Shown here in pieces: positions 1 to 6,154 of a DNA stretch of 6,784 nucleotides. The stretch lies in contig JAHFDU010000225.1 of the NCBI GenBank assembly GCA_023248835.1, positions 1-6,784 of the forward strand, written 5' to 3'. Made by a program: the position numbers and the translations under genes. Each line of letters opens with the position of its first letter. The stretch's first letter is position 1. The notes beneath the pieces were generated by a model. That model was not told the DNA's origin. It searched no databases and worked only from the letters and a program-made list of their open reading frames with translations. The stretch comes from Myxococcales bacterium (GTDB lineage: Bacteria; Myxococcota_A; Polyangia; Palsa-1104).

Positions 1-1
1 G

Positions 2-358
2 CGCTGCGAAGTGCACATTGGCAACTACAGTGACTTCCGCCAGCGACAGCAAGCCGCGGAAAAACCAGCGCCGGCGCTACCGTCACCCGAAAAGAAAGAG
101 CGCTTTAGCGAGCGCGAGCAGCAAAAAACGGCGCAGCGATCGGTCGAAAAGAAGCGCAAGCGCCTCGGCGAACTCGAAGCCAAAATCGCCGAACTCGAAT
201 CCCAGGTCGCTGCAATCGATGCCAAGCTAGCGGCGGACCACGCCGGCGACTGGCTCAAGCTGCACGCACTGGTCGACGAAAAGGGGTCAGTTGACCGGAG
301 ACTGCAGACCCTACTTGCCGAATGGGAACGGCTATCGGCTGAGCTGGAGAGGCAATAG
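2..358 (+). CDS. ABC-F family ATPase, C-terminal end (partial)
   Basis: This gene enters from the left edge in an open frame (residues RCEVHIGNYSDF...), so only its last 118 codons or so are visible. The GNYSDF motif followed by a charged, lysine/glutamate-rich segment is what is usually seen just after the second nucleotide-binding domain of ABC-F proteins (Uup/EttA/Sal type soluble ATPases that act on ribosomes). The rest is a heptad-like coiled coil of Leu/Ile/Ala with Glu/Lys/Arg, ending in a WERLSAELE segment, which resembles the ABC-F C-terminal coiled-coil domain (best known in Uup). No Walker or signature motif lies inside the window, so the family call rests on this tail alone. Which ABC-F subfamily it belongs to cannot be decided. 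The stop is TAG at 356-358; the next gene follows after 32 nt on the same strand. Confidence 0.75.
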   Translation, partial: RCEVHIGNYSDFRQRQQAAEKPAPALPSPEKKERFSEREQQKTAQRSVEKKRKRLGELEAKIAELESQVAAIDAKLAADHAGDWLKLHALVDEKGSVDRRLQTLLAEWERLSAELERQ

Positions 359-390
359 AACTGGCGCAAGATCTGCAACGGCGAAGCAGT

Positions 391-1095
391 ATGGGCAAAT
401 TTGAGCAAAACGAACGTGCCAAAGATCCGGTCGGGAATGCACTCGGTCACCACGAACTCGAGCTCGACCACGAGCTTTGGCGAGCGGTACAGCGCCACGC
501 CTACACCAAGACGAAACGCCTTCCCGACCCCGCTACGGCAGCCGAGCAAGTGACAAAAGCACCCGGTCTCGCATTCGAGCAGCAGGGCGATCGGCTACTG
601 GTGCGAGTCAAGGTTCGACATCACTCGGAATCGGGTTGGAACGCGATCATGGCCAACATGATGAAGCATCTTGATGTTAGCAAAGAACACCTCCGCACCG
701 GCATGCAACATAGCGTCACCCACAGCGTCGGGATTGGGTCGGACGGGGTTTCGCAAGCAATCGGAGATACGGTGATGTCGTTCATGGCTCTTGCGGGCGG
801 TGCCGAAGCGACCCTGACCAATGGCAAGTTCGATGAGGTGGCGATCGCTTTTAGCTTGTCCCCGATTGACGTTAAAGTCGGGGGCGATGGTGAAAAGCCA
901 CGTTTTTCATTGACCACCAGCTTCGATGTCATACAGCCCTACAACGGTGAGACCGAAATTCGCGCCTCCGCTGGGCTGAAATGGCAGATCACCAAAGAGA
1001 TCGAGCTTTCCGCACGTGTCGTGCAAAACCTACCGATGAACGCGGGCGACCATCCGGACCCCATCTTACAATTCGGGCTACGCGCTCGATTCTAA
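391..1095 (+). CDS. Unrecognised 234-residue protein with beta-rich C-terminal half
   Basis: I do not recognise this protein. The ATG at 391 is the first start codon in frame after the upstream stop at 340-342, but only a weak purine stretch (GGCGAAG) precedes it. The first 60 residues or so are polar, with no signal peptide and no transmembrane helix. Residues about 85-120 are rich in His and Met (WNAIMANMMKHLD, MQHSVTHS). From about residue 130 on, the sequence alternates polar and hydrophobic residues in strand-like blocks (KPRFSLTTSFDVI, TEIRASAGLKWQI, EIELSARVVQNL) and ends ILQFGLRARF. A C-terminal aromatic after alternating residues is typical of outer-membrane beta-barrels, but the missing export signal argues against that unless the true N-terminus differs. 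It lies 32 nt behind the ABC-F gene and may be cotranscribed with it. That it is coding is likely from its length and plausible composition; its function is unknown. Confidence 0.6.
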   Translation: MGKFEQNERAKDPVGNALGHHELELDHELWRAVQRHAYTKTKRLPDPATAAEQVTKAPGLAFEQQGDRLLVRVKVRHHSESGWNAIMANMMKHLDVSKEHLRTGMQHSVTHSVGIGSDGVSQAIGDTVMSFMALAGGAEATLTNGKFDEVAIAFSLSPIDVKVGGDGEKPRFSLTTSFDVIQPYNGETEIRASAGLKWQITKEIELSARVVQNLPMNAGDHPDPILQFGLRARF

Positions 1096-1302
1096 GTGCT
1101 ACTCGTTCACCGGGGGACGTTCCGTTCGCCCTCGCTCTCAGCGCATTCGCGCCGGCTCGGGCCGAACCCCCTCGTCGGGCGACCGAGGGCCGAATAGCGC
1201 GCAGCGCGGGCCCGACGAAGTGCCGAAACGTAGTGAGGCCAAAGCCCGCCGGTTCGGCTTCGCACTCGGACCACTAAGGTCCGGCTCAGCCTCCCCCCCC
1301 GC

Positions 1303-1321
1303 CGCGCGATTGTCTCGCGCG
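1303..1321 (+). terminator. GC-rich hairpin, possible weak terminator
   Basis: CGCGCGA and TCGCGCG form a perfect 7-bp stem around a 5-nt loop (TTGTC), followed by only three T residues. The position downstream of the 391-1095 gene and upstream of the tRNA suits a transcription end, but the T tract is too short for a confident intrinsic terminator. Confidence 0.25.
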
Positions 1322-1406
1322 TTTCGGATGGCTACCAACAACGCTCAGCGCGTTTCTCGACTCTGCTCCACACTCCACTGAACTACTGTACTCGACTGAA
1401 CTCCGC

Positions 1407-1435
1407 TTGCATTAGCCCTCCATCTACATTAGTTT
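1407..1435 (+). promoter_or_regulatory. Candidate sigma70-type promoter for the tRNA
   Basis: TTGCAT (1407-1412) and TAGTTT (1430-1435) are separated by 17 nt, which would place a start near 1442, about 20 nt before the mature tRNA 5' end. The -35 box matches well and the -10 box only moderately. The location in the less GC-rich stretch just before the tRNA supports it; there is no experimental evidence. Confidence 0.3.
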
Positions 1436-1461
1436 CTGCCTCACTTTGGGATGCATGCAAG

Positions 1462-1535
<74 letters not shown>

Positions 1536-1539
1536 CGAC

Positions 1540-1544
1540 GGAGG
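1540..1544 (+). promoter_or_regulatory. Shine-Dalgarno GGAGG of the zinc-ribbon gene, in the 13-nt gap after the tRNA
   Basis: GGAGG lies 4 nt before the ATG at 1549 and begins 4 nt after the tRNA discriminator base. It fixes the start codon. It also means that the complete ribosome binding site fits in the stub left once the tRNA 3' end is cut. Confidence 0.8.
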
Positions 1545-1548
1545 CGAA

Positions 1549-2298
1549 ATGAAAGAAGAGCTCAAGCTACTGATTGAACTGCAGCGCCACGACGCACGCA
1601 TCCAAGAGCTCGACGGCATGCGCAAAGTGTGGCCGCAGAAGCTCGAAGCGATGCGCAGTGATGTCGCCAAGGTCGAAGCGCTGCTCGAACGCGAACGTCA
1701 GGAGCTCAAAGATGCAGAGGCTTGGCGCCGGAAACAGGAAGAGGAGATGCGCTCCGAGGAGGCTCACCTGGTCCGCGCCAAGCAGAAATCGGCGCTGGTG
1801 AAGAACGTCAAAGAACACATGGCCAATGAACGTGAGCTGCAGCAGACGCGGAAGCTGGCGCAAGAGCGCGAAGAGGAAGTGCTTAAGCTCATGGAAGCGG
1901 TCACCGCCAAACAAAAGTCGATCGCGCAACATGAGGGCGATGTCCATGCGCTCAAGGCGCACGTCGACGAAGAGGCCAAGTTGGCGGAGGAAAAAACCAA
2001 CGAGATCGACCGCCAACTTGAAGAGGAGAAAAAATTGCGCGACGTCGCGGCGACGCACTGCCGTCCCGACAGTCTGCGGAAATATTCGTCGATTCGCATG
2101 AAGCGCGGGCTGGCGCTGGTGCCGGTGAAAAATGGCACCTGCCAGGGCTGTAACATGAACATCCCACCGCAGCTGTTTAACAACATTCAGCGCGGCAATT
2201 CGATTGAGCTGTGCCAGAACTGCAACCGGATTATTTACTGGGACAAGTTGATGGAAGACGGGAGCGGCGCAGTGGCGCCGATTGAAAACAAAAATTAA
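1549..2298 (+). CDS. Coiled-coil protein with C-terminal C4 zinc ribbon (DUF164 / CT398-like)
   Basis: This 249-residue protein has two parts. Residues 1-165 or so are an almost uninterrupted charged coiled coil (Glu/Lys/Arg with Leu/Ala heptads). Residues about 195-231 form a zinc ribbon with two CxxC knuckles, C198/C201 and C222/C225, in the context GTCQGCNMNIP...ELCQNCNRIIYW. This is the layout of the C4-type zinc-ribbon family that includes Chlamydia CT398 and Helicobacter HP0958 (FlgZ). HP0958 has been linked to RpoN stability and flagellar mRNA binding; for most other members no precise role is known, so none is assigned. Length and motif positions are normal for the family. The start is set by a clear GGAGG. 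The gene is wedged between a tRNA (13 nt upstream) and rnpB (3 nt downstream), so it is probably part of a mixed RNA/mRNA transcript. Confidence 0.92.
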   Translation: MKEELKLLIELQRHDARIQELDGMRKVWPQKLEAMRSDVAKVEALLERERQELKDAEAWRRKQEEEMRSEEAHLVRAKQKSALVKNVKEHMANERELQQTRKLAQEREEEVLKLMEAVTAKQKSIAQHEGDVHALKAHVDEEAKLAEEKTNEIDRQLEEEKKLRDVAATHCRPDSLRKYSSIRMKRGLALVPVKNGTCQGCNMNIPPQLFNNIQRGNSIELCQNCNRIIYWDKLMEDGSGAVAPIENKN

Positions 2299-2301
2299 TT
2301 T

Positions 2302-2702
2302 GGGATTCGACAAAGTGGGCAAGGCGTTCGCTGGCCGTTGAAAGATGGCGAGAGGAAAGTCCGGGCTCCACAGAGCAGGGTGCCGGTTAACCACCGGTCG
2401 GGGTAACTCGAAGGAAAGTGCCACAGAAAATATACCGCCGGCGGCTCGCGCAAGCAGTCGTCGGTAAGGGTGAAATGGTGCGGTAAGAGCGCACCGGACC
2501 GTTGGTGACAGCGGTCGCATGGCAAACCCCACCCGGAGCAAGACCACGCAGAGGGCGTCGGGTTTCGGCCCGGCCGAAATGGCTCGTTTCGTTGTCCTCG
2601 GGTAGGTTGCTTGAGCCGCTCAGCAATGCGCGGCCTAGAGGAATGACCGCCGCCCGCGCAAGCGGGACAGAACCCGGCTTATCGCCCGCTTTGTCGAATC
2701 CC
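2302..2702 (+). ncRNA. rnpB: RNase P RNA, bacterial type A
   Basis: This is the catalytic RNA of RNase P, which with protein RnpA removes tRNA 5' leaders. The conserved core is complete: GAGGAAAGTCCGGGCTC at 2352-2368 (5' half of P4 with its flanks), AAAGTGCCACAGAAA near 2415, the GGTAAGGGTGAAA...GGTGCGGTAAGAGCGCACC block at about 2462-2496, and ACAGAACCCGGCTTA at 2667-2681 (3' half of P4). The ends are set by the P1 helix: 2302-2320 pairs with 2684-2702 over 19 positions with a single U-G pair, which is long for P1. The 5' end is only 3 nt behind the zinc-ribbon stop codon, so the gene either has a promoter inside that reading frame or is cut from a longer transcript. No hairpin plus T tract follows directly, so 3' end formation is unclear. 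Confidence 0.96.
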
Positions 2703-2742
2703 ATTCTTATTCACCTCGCCCACTTTTGTGTTAGGAAGTGCC

Positions 2743-3375
2743 ATGTCGATGATTCTTTATGTGGATGCGCACTATGTCAGTCCTTACGCGTTTTCATGCT
2801 GGGTGGCGCTGAAAGAAAAGCAGCTGCCGTTTGAGGCGCGACCGCTGCAGATCGCCACCCAGGACCATCACGATCCGATCTACCGACAGCGCTCACTCAC
2901 GGGGCGCATTCCCGCATTTGCGCACGATGATTTTTGGCTGTCGGAATCGAGCGCGATTGTCGAATATCTCGACGAGCTTTTTCCCAGTCCGCACCTGATG
3001 CCCAAAGAGTCCAAGCAACGGGCGCGCGCCCGTCAAGTGATGGCCTGGATTCGCAGTGACTTGATGGCGCTACGAGAGGAGCGGCCGAGCGCGACCATGT
3101 TTTACACGCGGCCGACAAAGCCACTCAGCGAAAAAGGGGAGGCGGCGGCAAACAATCTTTTGCGTGTGGCGAGTACGCTGATCGCCGACGGAAAAAATCA
3201 GCTCTTCGACGACTGGTCGATCGCCGACGCCGATCTCGCGTTCGTGCTGCATCGATTGATCGCCAACGGGTACGACGTGCCCGAGAAGATCCGCCATTTT
3301 GCGACGACGCAATGGCAGCGCCAGTCGATTCGATCTTGGGTCGAGCAGGCACGCATCGAGTACCAACCGTACTAG
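2743..3375 (+). CDS. yfcF: Glutathione S-transferase, YfcF family
   Basis: This 210-residue protein matches the glutathione transferase fold: an N-terminal thioredoxin-like domain (about 1-80) and a helical C-terminal domain (about 90-205). The N-terminal DAHYVSPYAFSCWVAL closely resembles E. coli YfcF, with S13 at the position of the Ser near the glutathione thiol. P57 is the expected cis-proline and E68-S69-S70 the gamma-glutamyl binding motif. RARARQVMAWIRSDL and the ending TQWQR are also YfcF-like. The family has glutathione-dependent transferase/peroxidase activity linked to oxidative stress; the substrate here is unknown. I chose ATG 2743, preceded by AGGA at 2733-2736, because YfcF proteins begin with a strand right after a few residues. 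GTG 2728 and ATG 2749 are less likely. The gene follows rnpB by 40 nt, with no clear promoter of its own. Its stop codon lies in the left GTACTAG repeat flanking the palindromic element. Confidence 0.93.
   Translation: MSMILYVDAHYVSPYAFSCWVALKEKQLPFEARPLQIATQDHHDPIYRQRSLTGRIPAFAHDDFWLSESSAIVEYLDELFPSPHLMPKESKQRARARQVMAWIRSDLMALREERPSATMFYTRPTKPLSEKGEAAANNLLRVASTLIADGKNQLFDDWSIADADLAFVLHRLIANGYDVPEKIRHFATTQWQRQSIRSWVEQARIEYQPY
3369..3375. repeat. Left direct repeat GTACTAG, overlapping the yfcF stop codon
   Basis: GTACTAG here and at 3511-3517 flank the palindromic element. The last yfcF Tyr codon and its TAG stop lie inside this copy, so an insertion duplicating these 7 bp would leave yfcF intact. 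Confidence 0.45.
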
Positions 3376-3510
3376 TCCAACTGCCACTTGAAATTTGATG
3401 TCTTCCCGTGGGCGTGGTCGTGGGCGTGAAACGAAAATCCGAGGCGTTGAACTTAACGATCGGCGTTTTCGACCACGACCGAAGACCACATCACATTTCA
3501 GGTGGCGATG
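3376..3510. mobile_element. MITE-like near-palindromic element with candidate 7-bp target-site duplication
   Basis: Arms 3383-3405 and 3481-3506 are imperfect inverted repeats. GCCACTTGAAATTTGATG pairs with CATCACATTTCAGGTGGC with one mismatch and one wobble; GTCTTC/GAAGAC-type pairing then continues after a 3-nt bulge. Further in, CGTGGTCG (3413-3420) matches CGACCACG (3470-3477) and CGAAAA (3432-3437) matches TTTTCG (3466-3471). An apical CGTT/AACG stem (3445-3458) sits near the centre. The left half also has CGTGGGCGTG twice (3407-3416, 3419-3428). The whole unit is flanked by direct repeats GTACTAG at 3369-3375 and 3511-3517. No protein is encoded. This is what a small non-autonomous inverted-repeat element looks like. 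It could instead be a REP-type sequence or a bidirectional terminator between the convergent genes, although no T tracts are present. Confidence 0.5.
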
Positions 3511-3517
3511 GTACTAG
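3511..3517. repeat. Right direct repeat GTACTAG
   Basis: Exact copy of 3369-3375, in the same orientation, on the far side of the palindromic element and 13 nt from the suhB stop codon. Confidence 0.45.
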
Positions 3518-3530
3518 AGTCGCTCGATTC

Positions 3531-4322
3531 TCAGGTTTGCGCTAACGCCACCAACAATTCGTCGTGGATCTTGCCGTTGGTCGCCACGGCTTCGCCTGAG
3601 GTGACGACAAATTCGCCGCCTGACCATGAGGTCACTCGACCGCCGGCCTCTTCGACCAACAACGCACCCGCGCCGAGATCCCAGGGTTTCAATTTCATCT
3701 CCCAGTAGCCGTCGAAAAAGCCGGCGGCGACCATCGCCAAATCGAGCGCTGCCGAACCCATGCGGCGAACGCCGTGGGTTCTCTTTTTGAGCGCGATGAA
3801 TTCGGCGAAATTATTTTTATCGCTGGTCTGTCGATCGTAGGGAAATCCGGTGGCAAGAAGCGACTGCTCAAGCGTGGTGGTTTGCGAAACCTGTAATTTT
3901 TGATGGTGGCCACGCGATCGCAAAAACGCACCCTTTCCACGGGACCCGTAAAATGACCAATCGAGTGCCGGCGCTTCGACCACACCGAGGGTGAGATCGC
4001 CGCCTACTTGGAGCGCTACAGAAACACAAAACTGCGGCAGGCCGTGAACAAAATTAGTGGTACCGTCGAGCGGATCGACAAGCCAGCAGCGATCGGAAGT
4101 ACCGAACGCGGTCCCGCCCTCTTCGGCGACCACGGTGTCTGTCGGAAATTGATTCAAGATTCGCTCGACGATCAGTTTCTCGGCGCGTTGGTCGAATTCG
4201 GTCACCAGATCGCTCGGGTTGCGCTTGCTGGTACTCTCGGCGGCGTGAGATCTGCCGGCCCCGGCGAGAAGAATCTCGCCGGCATCTTTGCCGAGAGCGC
4301 GCGCGAAATCGAGTTCAGTCAT
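3531..4322 (-). CDS. suhB: Inositol-1-monophosphatase family protein (SuhB-like)
   Basis: This 263-residue protein has the full set of inositol monophosphatase family signatures: EE at 67-68, the metal-binding motif DPLDGTTNF at 83-91 (D83, L85 carbonyl, D86), RRMGSAALDLA at about 186-196, and the second motif WDLGAGALLVEEAGG at 214-228 with D215. These residues bind the catalytic Mg ions that drive phosphate-monoester hydrolysis. The length is normal for the family. In E. coli, SuhB also takes part in rRNA antitermination; the sequence does not show whether this protein hydrolyses inositol phosphate, another phosphomonoester, or has such a role. Start ATG 4322 lies 2 nt after the mpl stop, and no Shine-Dalgarno is visible in the end of mpl, so translation probably depends on coupling to mpl. 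The gene is convergent with yfcF across the palindromic element. Confidence 0.93.
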   Translation of the reverse strand: MTELDFARALGKDAGEILLAGAGRSHAAESTSKRNPSDLVTEFDQRAEKLIVERILNQFPTDTVVAEEGGTAFGTSDRCWLVDPLDGTTNFVHGLPQFCVSVALQVGGDLTLGVVEAPALDWSFYGSRGKGAFLRSRGHHQKLQVSQTTTLEQSLLATGFPYDRQTSDKNNFAEFIALKKRTHGVRRMGSAALDLAMVAAGFFDGYWEMKLKPWDLGAGALLVEEAGGRVTSWSGGEFVVTSGEAVATNGKIHDELLVALAQT

Positions 4323-4324
4323 GG

Positions 4325-6154
4325 TTACTGAAGATCGAGGACCATGGCGGTAGCCTCGGCAAGATGGGTACTGTCTGCAATTGCCTGCAGCACCGCCTCA
4401 TCGACGCGCTCGCGTCCGATGAGGCGAAAGTCGAATTTTTCGGCAAAAAAATCGGTGGCGCGCTCGGTAAACAAAAACACCCGACGCATGCCGCGTTGCC
4501 GCGCCCGGGTTAGCGCCGCGTCGGCCAGCATCCAGCCCAAACCCTCGCCGCGACGGGATCCCGAGATCGCCAGGGCGCGCAAAAGACCGGCATCGTCGTG
4601 CAGCTCCATCGCAACGCAACCGACGAGCTCGCCTTCGCGATCGCGCAAGACCAGCAGATCGGCGACGTGATCCTGCGCGCTCGGATACCTGAGCTCGGTC
4701 TCTTCGAGAAGTCGCCGCACCTCTTCCAGATCGCTGGGACGCGCTGGCATCACCGCGTCACCGAGGCGCTTGAGCAGCCGATCGTGGACATCGCCAAATG
4801 CCCCGGAAGACATCACCACCACGGTGTCTCCAGCGGCAGCACTGGAGGCGACCTGCTCGACCATCTTGCCGATGTCTTCGAGATGGCGCGCCGCAATACC
4901 ACGCCCGCGCAAATCGGCCGCCAATCGTTCCGGATCAAACCGGTCGGCAACTGGCGCCTTCTCAGGATGATCGACCGGCCCGACCACCACTTCGTCGGCC
5001 GCGGAAAACGCCTCGGCATACTCTTTTTGAAAAGTGGCGCGCCGGCTGGTGGCTGAGCGCGGCTCATAAAGCGCAAACAGGCGCCCGCTGCCGTAGCGAT
5101 TGCGCAACCCTTGCAAGGTCTTCTGCACCGCCGTGGGATGATGCGCAAAATCGTCGACCACGGTCACTCCCTGGGCGACGCCGCGCACCTCTTGGCGGCG
5201 CTTGACTCCAGCGAAGCGGCGAACGCCGCGCGCGATTTCATCACTCGAGAGCCCAAGCGAATGGGCAGCAACGATCACCGCCAGGATGTTGCCGAGATTG
5301 TGCTCGCCCGGCAGTCCAGTTTCAAAGGTGCCAAAGCGGCGATCTCCATGCGCCACTTCGATGAGGGTGCGTCCGCCCGGTCGCTCGGCCATGGCGCGCG
5401 CGACGAAGTTGCCCTTGCCGGCCTCGAGCGAATAGGTCTCGACCCGGCACTGCGCCGACGCTGCAACCTCCATCGCCCCTGGCGAATCGGCGGCGACCAC
5501 CAGGGTGCCCGCTTTGGGGATCAATTCGACAAACTTGTGAAACGCCGCTTTGACCGCATCGAACGAAGAAAAAATATCGACGTGATCAAGTTCGACGCTG
5601 GTCAGAATCGCCGTCCTCGGGCGGTAGTGAAGGAACTTCGAACCTTTGTCGAAAAATGCGGTGTCGTACTCGTCGCCCTCGATGACAAAAGCGCTGTTTT
5701 TCTGGCCCAATCGGTAACCACGACCGAAATTGAGCGGCACACCGCCGATGAGAAACGACGGGTCGCGTCCGGCGTCATACAGCACAAACGCCGCCAGCGA
5801 CGCGGTGGTGGTCTTGCCGTGCGTGCCGGCGACCACCAGCGAATGCGCGTCGGCCAAAAACAGTTCTTCTAGCAGGGCTGGAAACGAGGTCAGCTTCAAG
5901 CCGCGCTTTAGCGCCGCGACCGCTTCGACATGATCCTTGGTGCAAACGTTTCCGACCACCACGGTGTCGGGCTGCCAATCGAGATTGGCGTCAGAATAAC
6001 CGCTCATCACTTGCACACCCTCGGCCGCAAGCTGGATCGACATCGGCGGATAGACGTCGGTATCGGAACCGCGCACGTCGTGCCCGGCCGCCTTGCACAG
6101 CCCCGCCAACGACCCCATCCCAGTGCCGCAAATCCCGATTAGATGAATCTTCAT
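4325..6154 (-). CDS. mpl: Mpl murein tripeptide ligase fused to a C-terminal GNAT acetyltransferase domain
   Basis: This 609-residue protein begins MKIHLIGICGTGMGSLAG and contains a complete UDP-N-acetylmuramate:L-alanyl-gamma-D-glutamyl-meso-diaminopimelate ligase. This enzyme joins recycled tripeptide to UDP-MurNAc in the cytoplasm using ATP. Visible landmarks are GSDTDVYPPMS (29-39), the ATP loop GTHGKTTT (110-117), EGDEYDTAFFDK (159-170), VVDDFAHHPTA, an EPRS motif near 380, and VVMSSGAFGDVH near the domain end. E. coli Mpl is 457 residues; here the ligase ends at about 466 and a roughly 143-residue GNAT domain follows without a linker. That domain starts like a free GNAT protein (VMPARPSDLEEVRRLL) and has the acetyl-CoA loop RGEGLG (535-540) and the ending DFFAEKFDFRLI. 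It resembles the short N-acetylglutamate-synthase/ArsN2-like group. The open frame extends upstream to 6409, but the MKIH start fits the family. No strong Shine-Dalgarno precedes it. It forms an operon with suhB. Confidence 0.93.
   Translation of the reverse strand: MKIHLIGICGTGMGSLAGLCKAAGHDVRGSDTDVYPPMSIQLAAEGVQVMSGYSDANLDWQPDTVVVGNVCTKDHVEAVAALKRGLKLTSFPALLEELFLADAHSLVVAGTHGKTTTASLAAFVLYDAGRDPSFLIGGVPLNFGRGYRLGQKNSAFVIEGDEYDTAFFDKGSKFLHYRPRTAILTSVELDHVDIFSSFDAVKAAFHKFVELIPKAGTLVVAADSPGAMEVAASAQCRVETYSLEAGKGNFVARAMAERPGGRTLIEVAHGDRRFGTFETGLPGEHNLGNILAVIVAAHSLGLSSDEIARGVRRFAGVKRRQEVRGVAQGVTVVDDFAHHPTAVQKTLQGLRNRYGSGRLFALYEPRSATSRRATFQKEYAEAFSAADEVVVGPVDHPEKAPVADRFDPERLAADLRGRGIAARHLEDIGKMVEQVASSAAAGDTVVVMSSGAFGDVHDRLLKRLGDAVMPARPSDLEEVRRLLEETELRYPSAQDHVADLLVLRDREGELVGCVAMELHDDAGLLRALAISGSRRGEGLGWMLADAALTRARQRGMRRVFLFTERATDFFAEKFDFRLIGRERVDEAVLQAIADSTHLAEATAMVLDLQ

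Larger units (their letters stand above)
1096..1461. other. 366-bp gene-free region with nested inverted repeats and a pyrimidine-rich tail
   Basis: No convincing gene lies here; the short open frames are Arg/Pro/Ala-rich products of GC-rich DNA. The left half contains inverted repeats: 1161-1168 (GCCGAACC) pairs with 1251-1258 (GGTTCGGC), enclosing 1172-1180 (TCGTCGGGC) with 1210-1218 (GCCCGACGA). Two simple hairpins follow: CGGACC/GGTCCG at 1267-1283 and CGCGCGA/TCGCGCG at 1303-1321, the second followed by TTT. A run of eight C lies at 1293-1300. The right half (about 1340-1450) is C/T-rich on this strand and carries two copies of ACTGAACT (1377-1384, 1395-1402). It ends with the palindrome TGCATGCA (1452-1459) just before the tRNA. 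It could be a structured untranslated region, terminators for the upstream genes, or a dispersed repeat. Confidence 0.55.

Noticed and set aside
25..549. 174-residue open frame on the minus strand at the left edge
   Set aside because: It spans two plus-strand genes and is Ser/Arg/Cys-rich, mirroring the Glu/Lys coiled coil of the ABC-F tail.
1293..1300. Run of eight C as a phase-variation tract
   Set aside because: It lies outside any supported coding region or recognisable promoter spacing, so there is no gene for it to switch.
981..1341. Small open frames in and around the 1096-1461 gap
   Set aside because: They have Arg/Pro/Ala-rich composition on both strands, overlap inverted repeats, and lack ribosome binding sites or family similarity.
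1567..2547. 326-residue open frame on the minus strand across the zinc-ribbon gene and rnpB
   Set aside because: It is antisense to a well-supported protein and to conserved RNase P RNA sequence, and has no recognisable motif. It is a product of GC-rich codon use on the other strand.
2728..2742. GTG start for yfcF at 2728
   Set aside because: ATG 2743 has AGGA at good spacing and fits the family N-terminus; the extra residues MLGSA add nothing recognisable.
3407..3428. Two CGTGGGCGTG copies as a possible repeat array or CRISPR
   Set aside because: There are only two copies at 12-nt spacing, with no spacer structure; they are part of the palindromic element.
5111..5872. 253-residue open frame on the plus strand inside mpl
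   Set aside because: It lies opposite the highly conserved Mpl motifs and has the low-complexity Arg/Ala look of a shadow frame.
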